The notes beneath the pieces are model-generated. The model made no database searches. It was not told the DNA's origin and saw nothing but the letters and a program-made list of their open reading frames with translations. A stretch of DNA of 64,000 bases from CADEDH01 sp047974625 (GTDB taxonomy: Bacteria > Actinomycetota > Acidimicrobiia > Acidimicrobiales > SZUA-35). The stretch spans positions 45,211 to 109,210 of the forward strand of contig JBKECK010000111.1 in assembly GCA_047974625.1 (NCBI GenBank). The letters are read 5' to 3'. Positions 50,579-59,128 of the stretch are shown one piece after another (the stretch's first letter is position 1; each line of letters starts with the position of its first letter). Both the position numbers and the translations under genes were made by a program.

Positions 50579-51456
50579 GCCGACGGTCCCCACCCGGCGG
50601 CCGGTCCGGTGGCCAGACCCGGCGATGGTCGGACCGCGGGTCCCGACACCGACCACCGAATCTCGTCGGCGACGGGCTCGGGGAAGGGAACCGGCGGTGG
50701 GTTGGTGTCGGCCCGGGCCGACGGGGTGGGCGCGGGCATGGTCAGTGCAGCGGCCAAGCCGTCAGCCAGGTCCACCACGGCCCGCCACAGCGCCCCCCGC
50801 CGGGCCCGGCCCCGGCCGGTGGCGGCGGCGAAGGCCACCGTGGCCAGGTTGGCCGGGTTGGGCACCAACCAGACCCGGTCGGTGGTGAAGAAGCGGGCGA
50901 GATCGTCGAGGGGGTGGGCGGTCGATCCCATGACCACCACCCCGGTGGGTCCCTCCTCCCCAGCCAGAGCGCGGAGCATCCCCACTCGTTCCGGTACCTG
51001 GACCAGATCCTCCAGCCTGGCCCGGGTCACCACCAGACGAGCCACGGCGAACGCGGCCAGGGGCCAGGTGGGGGACGTCGGGCCAAGGCGACCGGTGTCC
51101 ATGATCCATACCCCGGGGTCGGCGGCCAGGCGGGCGGCCACCTCGGCCGCTCCCGCCGTCCAGGCCGCGGAGGCCGGCCCGGCCACCTCGGGCCCCGGCA
51201 CCGCCCACACCCCGTCGGCCAGCGGTCGGCCGACCGTGGCCGGGTCGGGATCGGCCGTCCGACGCCCGCAGGCCGAGATGAGGGCGACCGCACCAGGATC
51301 TACCCCCAGCTGGTACCGGGCTCCGACCACCCCGCCGGCACAATCGGCCTCGACCATGACCCGGTGCACGCCGTGATCGGGCCAGGCCGACGCCAGCAGC
51401 AGGGCGAGCGAGGTGACCCCGGGGGCGCCCCGGACCGAGGAGACGGTGATCAACAC
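50575..51456 (-). CDS. CpaE/TadZ-like MinD-family protein with altered Walker A
   Basis: A 293-aa protein whose position between CpaB and TadA is that of CpaE/TadZ, the MinD-like factor that places Tad pili. The fold is suggested by VSSVRGAPGVTSLALLLASA at the N-terminus, the VMVEADCAGG strand and GVWIMDTGRLG. However, the deviant Walker A of the family (KGGxGKTT) reads RGAPGVTS: both lysines are gone, so ATP hydrolysis is unlikely. The C-terminal ~50 residues are Pro-rich. GTG 51456 is the start; it is coupled to tadA by a 4-nt overlap. Confidence 0.75.
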   Translation of the reverse strand: MLITVSSVRGAPGVTSLALLLASAWPDHGVHRVMVEADCAGGVVGARYQLGVDPGAVALISACGRRTADPDPATVGRPLADGVWAVPGPEVAGPASAAWTAGAAEVAARLAADPGVWIMDTGRLGPTSPTWPLAAFAVARLVVTRARLEDLVQVPERVGMLRALAGEEGPTGVVVMGSTAHPLDDLARFFTTDRVWLVPNPANLATVAFAAATGRGRARRGALWRAVVDLADGLAAALTMPAPTPSARADTNPPPVPFPEPVADEIRWSVSGPAVRPSPGLATGPAAGWGPSA

Positions 51457-51490
51457 GCCGGGCTCCCCCCGCCGGCCGGGGCCGACCGGG

Positions 51491-52195
51491 TCATCCGCTC
51501 ACCCGGATCAGCCGGAGGCGGCCGTCGGCAGCGGCCTGGGCCACGGCCGCGGCCCGGTCCTCGGGAACGGCAACGGTGACGACGAGCCGACCGGCCGAAC
51601 CAGAGGACGGCGGCTCCACGCTCCACACCCGCCCCTCGGCCAGGACCTCGGCGGTGTCCGAGCCCCGGGCGCCGGTGAGCCCGGCCGGGTTGGCCCCGGC
51701 CCCGAGCGCCTGCACGAGATCACCGGTGGCGATCGAACCGCCACCGGCCGCTCCCGGTTCGAGGCTGGCCCCGACGATGGCCTGACCAACCGGTACGGCG
51801 GCATCGGCCGAGGTCAGCAGGCCCGGATTGAGGACGGTACCGGCCGGGATCGGCCCCCGGCCGACCCGGCCCACGACGCTGGCCTGCTCGTCGACGCCAA
51901 CGGTGGGCAACCCGCCGGACTCGGCCAGTTCAACCGCCCGCAGGTCCGAGGGCGCGATGACGTGGCCCGGGTCAAGGTCGACCGCCGCCACCAGTACCAG
52001 GCGGGTCGAGGTGGCGGCCGCGTACAGCGCGGCGCCGCCCAGACCGGCCAACGCCACCATGAGCCCTCCGACGGCTACCAGGACCGGCCGCCGAGGCCGG
52101 CTCCGGGCCAGACCCGGGAGGGCGGTCGCGCCGGCCTTCCCCGGATGGTCCCCGCTCACCGCCCGCCGTACCGCCGACGGCGCCTGCACACTCAT
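51491..52195 (-). CDS. CpaB/RcpC-like SAF-domain protein
   Basis: A 234-aa protein with a basic cytoplasmic N-terminus, one membrane helix at ~37-58 (VLVAVGGLMVALAGLGGAAL) and an outer SAF domain (LVAAVDLDPGHVIAPSDLRA, then GRVGRGPIPAGTVLNPGLL). This is the layout of CpaB/RcpC, which in Gram-negative bacteria joins the Tad secretin. In actinobacteria it is a wall-facing part of the Tad machine. It is the first gene of the operon; ATG 52195. The next gene is 34 bp away. A Pro/Gly-rich linker and a second domain complete the protein. Confidence 0.8.
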   Translation of the reverse strand: MSVQAPSAVRRAVSGDHPGKAGATALPGLARSRPRRPVLVAVGGLMVALAGLGGAALYAAATSTRLVLVAAVDLDPGHVIAPSDLRAVELAESGGLPTVGVDEQASVVGRVGRGPIPAGTVLNPGLLTSADAAVPVGQAIVGASLEPGAAGGGSIATGDLVQALGAGANPAGLTGARGSDTAEVLAEGRVWSVEPPSSGSAGRLVVTVAVPEDRAAAVAQAAADGRLRLIRVSG

Positions 52196-53381
52196 CTCAC
52201 TCCCCCTCGAGAGACCGCCTCGCCGTCGAGACGATCGTCCCGGACCGACGCTCTCCTCCTGGCCGCCCCGAGCCCCGACCTCGGACCGCGACAGGATCGA
52301 CCAGGGTCGGCACGAACCGGACCGCCATCGCCGGGGTCATGACAACTCCCGGACGCCGCCGCGCCCCGCGCCGAACTGCTGATCTTCCTGCTGATACCGC
52401 CGATCAGGGCCAACAACCCGTATCTACGACCGGAGAATGTAGGAAACATCGGTTGACGATGCAACGAATCCTCCAAATCGTCGTGGCGCGGAGCGCGCCG
52501 ACGATGGCGTCGACAGCCGATTCGAAGGGGACGTCAAGCCCGATGCGGGCACCACCGGTTCTGGCCGGATGGCGAGGACGGTGTCACCGAGACCGTCGCA
52601 ACTCGGGGCCCACGCTAGCGCCCCACGGCAGGGATGGCACCGCGATCGGCCGACGTCTCCACAGCTCTAGCCACCCGGACGCCGCCCGGGTTGCCACAGC
52701 TCTGAGGACCTCGACGATCACCTGACCGCCACCTGGCACCCGGTCGACAGCGGCCCCGTCACGAGGAGCGCACCGTCGACAGGTCTGCTCCCCCGAGAGC
52801 CGGGTGGCCCGAGCCACCGCCCCCTCGGGGCATCGGTTCCCGCCGATGCACTATCCACTATTGGATTGATATTGCTGATGTGTCCGCCATCACCCGCCTC
52901 ACGGCTGGTTCAAAAACGAACGTTGACTCGGACCCAATGTGGGCCTTAGTCCTCCCAGCACAGCAACAATCTGTTCACCTCCCGCCGACTGACATTTCAA
53001 AACGTTTCATGAACTGTGCCGGTTGTGGCGCCGGATTCATGCTGTGCGAGGACCGCCGTGGCCTCACACGGAACACACATCGGCGTCACAGCCGAAACGT
53101 ACTACATATAGATCCTTTTGTTAAGTATGTTCGTAAGTTATTTCGGCTTCAATTCAACCAAAAGGTCAGCCATACTGACTCATGCAATCCCCTCAATGGG
53201 CAAGGAACCACATCGACGGCGATCCAGACGGCGGAGAGCGCGTTCGCCCGCTGGGAGCCGGTGGAGCCATGATGGTGCCGGTCGTCACCACAGTCGACAC
53301 CAGCGGGGAACCGGTTCTCCCGGGGAGTCGTCGACCGCGGACGTCGACCGATCACGATCGAGCGACCGAAGGGGAGGCCGC
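52196..53381. other. Gene-poor region upstream of the Tad operon
   Basis: About 1.2 kb without a convincing gene. Frames present on both strands lack third-position bias. The part from about 52840 is clearly AT-richer than the rest of the window, most of all at 53095-53180, which holds several TANNNT-like boxes (TACATA, TATGTT). CCACAGCTCT occurs twice, about 38 bp apart, near 52660-52710, flanking a CCCGG/CCGGG hairpin. It probably carries the promoters for the Tad operon (leftward) and for the hydrolase operon (rightward). Confidence 0.5.
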
Positions 53382-53459
53382 ATGCCATCGACCTACACCG
53401 GCAGTGCCGGTAACGCCCCCGCCGTGCGGGTGGGGGCCACCCCGGACGGCCACCGGTGA
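53382..53459 (+). CDS. 25-aa leader peptide coupled to serine hydrolase
   Basis: ATG 53382 is preceded by a strong AAGGGGAGG site (53369-53377) with 4-nt spacing. The 25-codon frame (MPSTYTGSAGNAPAVRVGAT, then PDGHR) ends at TGA 53457-53459, overlapping the GTG start of the hydrolase as GTGA. The hydrolase start has no good ribosome site of its own, so it is probably translated by coupling from this short frame. The peptide itself resembles nothing I know. Confidence 0.5.
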   Translation: MPSTYTGSAGNAPAVRVGATPDGHR

Positions 53460-54694
53460 GCGGCCCGAACGGCCCGCTCAGGTCCACCGTGGACGCCATC
53501 CTGGGCCGCAGCGTGACCGCCACCCCCGGCTTGGCGGGCGCCGCCGTGGCCATCACGGATCGGCACAGATCCGTGATGGAGACCGGGGCGGGGGTCAGGG
53601 TGCGGGGTGGCGACGAGCCCTTCGACGTGGACACGGTGTGCGCCGTGTACTCGGCCACCAAGGCCATCACGGCCACGGCGGTGCTGTGCTTGGTGGAGGA
53701 CGGGGCACTCGACCTGGACGCTCCGGCCTCGGAGTACGTCCCGGTCCTCAGCGAGGTCGAGGTGCTGGACTCCTTCAACGACGGGGTGCCTGTGACCCGG
53801 CCCCCGAAGCAGCCCATCACCACCCGGCACCTCCTGCTCCACACCGCCGGCTTCGGATACCCGATGTTCAACGCCACCCAACGCACCCTGGTCGGGCGGT
53901 TACGTCTGGCCGCCGAACCCGACGATTCCGATCATGGTGGCGACCCGGCGAACCTCGCTCCCCTGCTGTTCGATCCGGGTACCCAGTGGGAGTACGGCAC
54001 CAGCATCGACTGGGCCGGCCGGGTGGCCGAGCGAGTATCCGGCCGAACGCTGGGCGACCTCATGGCCGAGCGGATCTTCGGCCCGCTCGGGATGGCGTCC
54101 ACCGGCTTCCATCTGGACGGGGCCATGGCCGCCCGGGTGGCCCTGGTCCACCATCGGACCGACGCCGGCGGCCTCGAAACCGGCGACCTCGGTGGCGACC
54201 CGGACCCGGGCCGGCACCCGGGCGGCCACGGCCTCTTCTCCACCGCCGCCGACTACGCCCGCTTCATCCGGATGTGGCTCAACGACGGGGCCGGACCCGA
54301 TGGTGCGGTGCTCCATCCCGGCACGGTGGCCATGGCCTTCGCCAACGGTCTGGGCACGCCGGCAGGTGGCGAATCGGCGACGGTCCACCCCCTACCGGGG
54401 GTGATGCCCGCCCTCACCCTCGACGCCGAGTTCTTCCCTGGCATCGCCAAGGGATGGGGTCTGAGCTTCCTCCTCAACCAGGCCGACGCCCCAACGGGGC
54501 GGCCGGCCGGTTCCGCCGGATGGGGCGGCATGGCGAACCTCTTCTACTGGATCGACCGCCGCTCGGGTATCGGAGGTTTCTTCGCCACCCAACTCCTACC
54601 TTTCTTTGGGCCAACCACCCTGGAGACCTTCCTGGAGGTCGAAAGAGCCGTCTATCAAAATCTGAGTCAACGCGATAATTCGGAGACACCATAA
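53456..54694 (+). CDS. Serine hydrolase of the beta-lactamase (class C/EstB) family
   Basis: A 412-aa penicillin-binding-protein-fold hydrolase. The nucleophile motif S-x-x-K is SATKAITA near residue 65. The second motif, Y-x-N/S, appears as YGTSIDW near 179. A HLLLHTAGFGYP stretch is typical of the EstB/esterase branch. There is no signal peptide, so it acts in the cytoplasm, which argues for an esterase or amidase, not resistance. It is followed 27 bp later by a flavin-dependent oxidoreductase and an alpha/beta hydrolase, suggesting degradation of one compound. The start is GTG 53456, coupled to the leader ORF. Confidence 0.85.
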   Translation: MSGPNGPLRSTVDAILGRSVTATPGLAGAAVAITDRHRSVMETGAGVRVRGGDEPFDVDTVCAVYSATKAITATAVLCLVEDGALDLDAPASEYVPVLSEVEVLDSFNDGVPVTRPPKQPITTRHLLLHTAGFGYPMFNATQRTLVGRLRLAAEPDDSDHGGDPANLAPLLFDPGTQWEYGTSIDWAGRVAERVSGRTLGDLMAERIFGPLGMASTGFHLDGAMAARVALVHHRTDAGGLETGDLGGDPDPGRHPGGHGLFSTAADYARFIRMWLNDGAGPDGAVLHPGTVAMAFANGLGTPAGGESATVHPLPGVMPALTLDAEFFPGIAKGWGLSFLLNQADAPTGRPAGSAGWGGMANLFYWIDRRSGIGGFFATQLLPFFGPTTLETFLEVERAVYQNLSQRDNSETP

Positions 54695-54723
54695 TTCGGA
54701 ATATCTTAGTTCGGAGACATCAT
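54679..54723 (+). repeat. Near-direct repeats TTCGGAGACAYCAT at an operon junction
   Basis: TTCGGAGACACCAT (54679-54692) ends the hydrolase gene and TTCGGAGACATCAT (54710-54723) begins the oxidoreductase gene, with TTCGGA also at 54695. The second copy supplies the GGAG ribosome site and start codon of the oxidoreductase. A short tandem duplication is likely. Confidence 0.7.
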
Positions 54724-56023
54724 GAAATTTGTTTGGTTCAACCTCATGCCCTGGCCTTACCTCCCGGAGGATTTCCGGGAGACACACCGATCAGTCTGGG
54801 TGGATATCGACTCCAACCTGTTTGATCCGGAGAAGGCCAACGGCCTCTACCACACGTACATGGATCAATTGGAGTTCGCCGATGAGGTCGGTTTCGACGG
54901 CATCGGCGTCAACGAACACCATCAGAACGGGTACGGGATCATGCCGTCGCCCAACATCATCGCCGCGGGATTGGCCCGCCGCACCAGCCAGGCGGCCCTG
55001 TGCGTGATCGGCAACTCGATCGCCCTGTACAACCCGCCGATCCGGGTGGCGGAGGAGTTCGCCATGCTCGACGTCATCTCGGGCGGCCGGCTGGTGGCGG
55101 GGTTCCCCGTGGGCACTCCGATGGACACGAACTTCTGCTACGGCCAGATCCCCGCCCTCACCCGGGACAAGTACGACGAGGCCCACCGCCTGATCATGCA
55201 GGCCTGGGCGTCCGACGAGCCGTTCGCCTTCGACGGCAAGTACAACCAGCTACGGTACGTCAACTGCTGGCCGAAGCCGATCCAGAAACCCCACCCGCCG
55301 GTCTACATCCCAGGCGGGGGGTCGATCGAGACCTGGGATTTCTGCCTCGAGCACGACTACAACTACTCCTATCTCTCCTTCAACGGGTACAAGGCCGGCA
55401 AGTCACTCCTGGACGGCTACTGGGAGCGGGTGGCTGCCCTCGACGCCGACGAATCGCCGGGCCGGGCGTCGTTCGCCCAGATCATCTGTGTGGCCGACTC
55501 CGATGCAGAGGCCGAGGAGCTGTACGCCGAGCACATCCTGTATTTCTTCAATCGATGCCTTCACGTGTATCCCGGCTTCGCCGACCCCCCCGGGTATCGG
55601 ACGGTCAACACGATCAAGGCCGGCAAGCTCAACCAGCTCCGCAAGGAGAATCAGGAGGTGTTCACCCGGCTCACCTGGTCGGACCTTGTCGATGGGGGCT
55701 TTGTGATTGCCGGTGGGCCAGACACCGTGCGGGAGCAGATGGAACACATGATCAAACAGCTCCGGCTCGGCACGGTGTTCTGCCTACTGCACATGGGCGA
55801 CATGCCGGACTGGAAGACCCGGTACAGCACCCAGTTGTTCGCCGAAAAGGTGATGCCACAGCTCAAGGGCATCTGGCCCGAGCTCGAAACCGACACCCGC
55901 TGGTGGCCGTCGCCGATGGAGGACCGGGTCCGGCCGGAGACCACGGTGGACGCCGCCCGTACCCCGGGCCGGCGGCCCGGTGATCCCGCCCCGGTGGGCG
56001 ACGAGAACGGAGCAGCGATCTGA
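54722..56023 (+). CDS. LLM-class flavin-dependent oxidoreductase
   Basis: A 433-aa luciferase-like (TIM-barrel) flavoprotein, FMN- or F420-dependent. Family features are WFNLMPWPYLP at the N-terminus, FDGIGVNEHHQNGYGIMPSP near residue 60, ISGGRLVAGFPVGTPMD near 120, and VYIPGGGSIETWDF. The EHH motif is common in LuxAB-type monooxygenases. It lies between a serine hydrolase and an alpha/beta hydrolase, overlapping the latter (TGATG), so all three probably degrade one substrate by ester cleavage and oxygenation. The substrate is not known. The C-terminal ~35 residues are a polar, poorly ordered extension. Confidence 0.88.
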   Translation: MKFVWFNLMPWPYLPEDFRETHRSVWVDIDSNLFDPEKANGLYHTYMDQLEFADEVGFDGIGVNEHHQNGYGIMPSPNIIAAGLARRTSQAALCVIGNSIALYNPPIRVAEEFAMLDVISGGRLVAGFPVGTPMDTNFCYGQIPALTRDKYDEAHRLIMQAWASDEPFAFDGKYNQLRYVNCWPKPIQKPHPPVYIPGGGSIETWDFCLEHDYNYSYLSFNGYKAGKSLLDGYWERVAALDADESPGRASFAQIICVADSDAEAEELYAEHILYFFNRCLHVYPGFADPPGYRTVNTIKAGKLNQLRKENQEVFTRLTWSDLVDGGFVIAGGPDTVREQMEHMIKQLRLGTVFCLLHMGDMPDWKTRYSTQLFAEKVMPQLKGIWPELETDTRWWPSPMEDRVRPETTVDAARTPGRRPGDPAPVGDENGAAI

Positions 56024-56853
56024 TGTCCGATACTCCCACGGCCGACTCCGCCGCCCCGGGCGGCGCCCCACTGCGCACCGAACGGACCCGCACCCGCCGC
56101 GGTATCGACGGCGACGTCCTGGTGGGCGGGGACGGCCCACCTTTGGTGTTCTTCCACGGTGCCGGCGGGGTGACCGACACCGACCCGCTCCTCGGGGCCC
56201 TGGCCGCCTCCTTCACGGTCCACGCCCCGATCTGGCCCGGCTACGGTCACGACGAGACCGAGACCGGGATCGAGGACATGCTCGACTTCACCCTGCACGG
56301 GTGGGATCTCGTCCAGGCTCTCGAACTGGGCGAACCCCCGGTGGTGGTGGGCCATTCGATGGGGGGGATGATCGCCGCCGAGATGGCCTCGGTGGCGCCC
56401 AATGATCTGGCCCGCCTGGTGCTGATCGCCCCGGCCGGGGTGTGGAGCGACAACCATCCTGTCCCCGACATCTTCGCCATGCTCCCCTTCGAGATGGCCG
56501 AGGTCCTGTTCCACGATCCGGTTCAAGGGGAGAAGCTCATGACCGGCGGGGTCGACTTCTCCGACAACGAGGCCCTGGCCGGGTTCATGGTGGCCAACGC
56601 CCGGCGGCTGGGGACGGCCGGCAAGATCCTGTTCCCGATCCCCAACCGGCGGCTCTCGAAACGCCTGTACCGCGTGGCGGTGCCCACCACCCTGGTCTGG
56701 GGGGCCGGCGACAAGCTGTATCCGACCGACCCGTACGCCGGGCTGTGGGGTGAGGCGGTCGCCGACACCCGCTTGGTCACGATCGACGAGGCGGGCCACA
56801 TGGTCCAGCTCGAACAGCCGGAGGCCGTGGCCGCCGCCGTCCGGGGGATCTGA
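56023..56853 (+). CDS. Alpha/beta hydrolase
   Basis: A 276-aa alpha/beta-fold hydrolase. The oxyanion segment is LVFFHGAGGVTDTD, the nucleophile elbow VVGHSMGG at residue ~109, the Asp in VWGAGDKLYP near 229 and the His in DEAGHMVQLE near 258. The cap region is Met/Phe-rich. It resembles C-C bond or ester hydrolases of ring-degradation pathways. ATG 56023 overlaps the oxidoreductase stop by one base, so it is the last gene of that operon. A short hairpin overlaps its stop codon. Confidence 0.88.
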   Translation: MSDTPTADSAAPGGAPLRTERTRTRRGIDGDVLVGGDGPPLVFFHGAGGVTDTDPLLGALAASFTVHAPIWPGYGHDETETGIEDMLDFTLHGWDLVQALELGEPPVVVGHSMGGMIAAEMASVAPNDLARLVLIAPAGVWSDNHPVPDIFAMLPFEMAEVLFHDPVQGEKLMTGGVDFSDNEALAGFMVANARRLGTAGKILFPIPNRRLSKRLYRVAVPTTLVWGAGDKLYPTDPYAGLWGEAVADTRLVTIDEAGHMVQLEQPEAVAAAVRGI

Positions 56854-56870
56854 CCGGCACGTCCCGGTCA
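56851..56870 (+). terminator. Short hairpin at the end of the hydrolase operon
   Basis: TGACCGG and CCGGTCA (7-bp perfect stem, loop CACGTC) begin at the stop codon. A further CCGTCGCGACGG palindrome lies ~30 nt on, before the convergent adenosyltransferase gene. There is no U-run. Confidence 0.4.
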
Positions 56871-56930
56871 TCACGACCGTTCCGGCTCCGGACCGCCGCC
56901 GTCGCGACGGTTCGGGGCCGAGACGGCGCC

Positions 56931-57503
56931 TCAGGGATCGGTGGGGCCGGGCCGGGCGTCAGTGCCCCGCACCGATCGGGAGGTGGTGGCCTCGCCCTCC
57001 TGCCAGCGGGCCATCACCCACACCAGGTCCGAGAGCCGGTTGAGGTAGGGCACCACCTGGGAGTCCCCGGGGACAGCGGCGATGGCCACCCGTTCGGCCC
57101 GACGGACCACGGTCCGAGCCATGTCGAGCGCGGCCGAGACCCGGTTGTTGCCCGGGATCACGAACTCGGTCGGCGGGTCGAAGCGGGCGCTGAGGTCGTC
57201 GATGATCGGCTCCAGGCCGGCCACCATCTCGGCGGTGATCAGGGTGGCGCCGGGGGTCAGCTTGGGGCGGTTGTCGGGCAAGGTGGCGAGTTCGGCCATG
57301 GCCACGTAGAGGTCGTGGCCGAGCTGTACGAGCAGTTCGTCGAGCTCGGTGCCGGCCTCGCACTCGGCCCGGGCCACCCCGAGGGCGGCTTGGGCCTCGT
57401 CAACGGCGCCGTAGGCCACGGGCTGGGCGGAGTCCTTGGGTACCCGGCCCCCGAAGAGCAGGCCGGTGGTGCCGTCGTCGCCGGCTCGGGTGTAGACCTT
57501 CAC
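56931..57503 (-). CDS. Cob(I)alamin adenosyltransferase, PduO type
   Basis: A 190-aa ATP:corrinoid adenosyltransferase that makes adenosylcobalamin. It begins KVYTRAGDDGTTGLLFGGRV, the ATP-binding N-terminus of the PduO/MMAB family, and has VDEAQAALGVARAE and FVIPGNNRVSAALDMARTVV, where the usual CHxARxxxRRAER region reads ALDMARTVVRRAER, so the substrate-contact Arg residues are kept. The end, NRLSDLVWVMAR, is typical. GTG 57503 lies 6 nt after a TACGCT box. It converges with the alpha/beta hydrolase and is divergent from aminopeptidase P. Confidence 0.93.
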   Translation of the reverse strand: MKVYTRAGDDGTTGLLFGGRVPKDSAQPVAYGAVDEAQAALGVARAECEAGTELDELLVQLGHDLYVAMAELATLPDNRPKLTPGATLITAEMVAGLEPIIDDLSARFDPPTEFVIPGNNRVSAALDMARTVVRRAERVAIAAVPGDSQVVPYLNRLSDLVWVMARWQEGEATTSRSVRGTDARPGPTDP

Positions 57504-57509
57504 GGTGCG

Positions 57510-57515
57510 AGCGTA
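57510..57515 (-). promoter_or_regulatory. -10 box (TACGCT) for adenosyltransferase gene
   Basis: TACGCT on the minus strand, 6 nt, then GTG 57503. Confidence 0.5.
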
Positions 57516-57573
57516 ACGGGCACGTCGACGGCGAGGACAACTGCCCGGCGCACCGGTCGGGTCCGCGGCGTGG

Positions 57574-57579
57574 CACGAT
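57574..57579 (+). promoter_or_regulatory. -10-like box (CACGAT) for aminopeptidase gene
   Basis: CACGAT, 6 nt, then GTG 57586. The same hexamer and spacing precede the sulfatase-like gene at 2.7 kb. Confidence 0.35.
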
Positions 57580-57585
57580 GGTGGG

Positions 57586-59079
57586 GTGACCAGCGAACCG
57601 CAGAATCACACGAACAACCGCTCGGTCCCCACCACCGACGAGCTCCGCGCTTTCATCGCGGACGGGTGGGCACCCCGCCGGACGACCGTCACCGGGCTGT
57701 CCGAGGCGGCGCCGTGGGCGGCCCGGCGCCGTCAGGCGCTGGGCGCGGCCCGGCCGGGGGAACGCCTGATCATCCCGGCCGGGGGCCTGAAGGTCCGCAG
57801 CAACGACACCGACTACGTCTTCCGCCCCCACACCGCCTTCGCCTACTTGACCGGCCTCGGCAGCGACCGGGAGCCGGATTCGGTGCTGGTCCTCGAGCCG
57901 GACGGGAGCGGTGGTCACGAGGCGGTGCTGTACTTCAGGCCGCTGGCCGACCGGGACACCGACGAGTTCTTCGCCGACCCCCGCTACGGCGAGTTCTGGG
58001 TGGGGGCTCGGCCGACGCTGACCGACATGGAGGCCGAACTCGGCCTATCGGCGGCCCCGATAGACCAGTTCTCCGACGCGGTGGGCAAGAACGCCGACTC
58101 CACCCCGATCCGGGTGGTCCGCGACGCGGACCCGGAGGTGACCGCCCTGGTCGACGCCGTGCGGAACGCGGCCGGGGTGGAACGGGACGAGGCCCACGCC
58201 GCCGACTACACCCTGGCCCACGACCTGTCGGGCATGCGACTCACCAAGGACGATTACGAGATCGACCAGATGCGGCAGGCCGTGGCGGCCACCCAAATCG
58301 GGTTCGATGCCGTCGTGGCCGGCCTGCCCGACGCCGTCCGCCGGGGCCGAGGGGAACGCTGGATCGAGGGCACGTTCGGCCTGCACGCCCGCCATCAGGG
58401 CAACGGGGTGGGCTACGACTCGATCTGCGCGGCCGGTGATCACGCCAACACCCTCCACTGGATCAAGAACACCGGCGATGTCCGACCCGGCGAGCTCGTC
58501 CTGGTGGACGCGGGAGTGGAGCTCGATTCGCTCTTCACCGCCGACATCACCCGGACCCTGCCCATCGACGGTACGTTCACCCCAGCCCAGCGGGAAGTCT
58601 ACGACGCCGTGCTGGCGGCCCAGACGGCGGCCATGCAGGCGGTGAGGCCGGGGAACATGTTCTCCGACATCCACAACGCCGCCGTCCGCGTCATCGCCGA
58701 ACACCTGCACGAGTGGGGCCTGCTGCCCGACGGGGTAGACGTGGAGGCGACGATGGACCCGGAGCACGGTCAGTACCACCGACGCTGGATGGTGCACGGG
58801 ACCAGCCACCATCTCGGTCTCGACGTCCACGACTGTGCCATGGCCACCCGCCAGGAGTACTTCGACGCCGAGCTTCGGACGGGCATGATCCTGACCGTCG
58901 AGCCCGGCCTGTACTTCAAGGCCGACGATCTGCTCGCCCCCGAGCGGTTCCGGGGCATCGGCATCCGGATCGAGGACGACGTGCTCGTCACCGCGGACGG
59001 GTTCGAGAACCTCTCCGCCGCCATCCCCCGCACCGCCGACGACGTCACAGCCTGGATCGCTGAGATCCAGGCCCGGTAG
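57586..59079 (+). CDS. Xaa-Pro aminopeptidase (AMP_N and M24 domains)
   Basis: A 497-aa aminopeptidase P of the M24 family, removing N-terminal residues that precede proline. Residues ~20-170 form the AMP_N domain (WAARRRQALGAARPGERLII, then DTDYVFRPHTAFAYLTGL). The catalytic pita-bread domain has metal ligands in LVDAGVELDSLFTADITR (two Asp, near residue 306), MVHGTSHHLGLDVHD (His, near 405), TVEPGLYF (Glu, 437) and RIEDDVLV (Glu, 461), all present. It is cytoplasmic. GTG 57586 follows a CACGAT box by 6 nt. Confidence 0.95.
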   Translation: MTSEPQNHTNNRSVPTTDELRAFIADGWAPRRTTVTGLSEAAPWAARRRQALGAARPGERLIIPAGGLKVRSNDTDYVFRPHTAFAYLTGLGSDREPDSVLVLEPDGSGGHEAVLYFRPLADRDTDEFFADPRYGEFWVGARPTLTDMEAELGLSAAPIDQFSDAVGKNADSTPIRVVRDADPEVTALVDAVRNAAGVERDEAHAADYTLAHDLSGMRLTKDDYEIDQMRQAVAATQIGFDAVVAGLPDAVRRGRGERWIEGTFGLHARHQGNGVGYDSICAAGDHANTLHWIKNTGDVRPGELVLVDAGVELDSLFTADITRTLPIDGTFTPAQREVYDAVLAAQTAAMQAVRPGNMFSDIHNAAVRVIAEHLHEWGLLPDGVDVEATMDPEHGQYHRRWMVHGTSHHLGLDVHDCAMATRQEYFDAELRTGMILTVEPGLYFKADDLLAPERFRGIGIRIEDDVLVTADGFENLSAAIPRTADDVTAWIAEIQAR

Positions 59080-59116
59080 CCCGCGCCGCCGGCTGCGGCT
59101 GGGGGGCGAGCCCGGT

Positions 59117-59122
59117 TACGAT
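59117..59122 (+). promoter_or_regulatory. -10 box (TACGAT) for the unknown gene at 59.1 kb
   Basis: TACGAT, 6 nt, then GTG 59129; leaderless geometry. It lies 37 bp past the stop codon of the aminopeptidase gene. Confidence 0.5.
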
Positions 59123-59128
59123 CCCGGC

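Noticed and set aside
49193..50656. Longer TadA start at 50656
   Set aside because: It would overlap the cpaE gene by about 80 bp. ATG 50578 gives the ATGA coupling seen throughout the operon.
52880..53272. 130-aa plus-strand frame
   Set aside because: It crosses the AT-rich patch, has no codon bias and no ribosome site or leaderless box, and resembles nothing.
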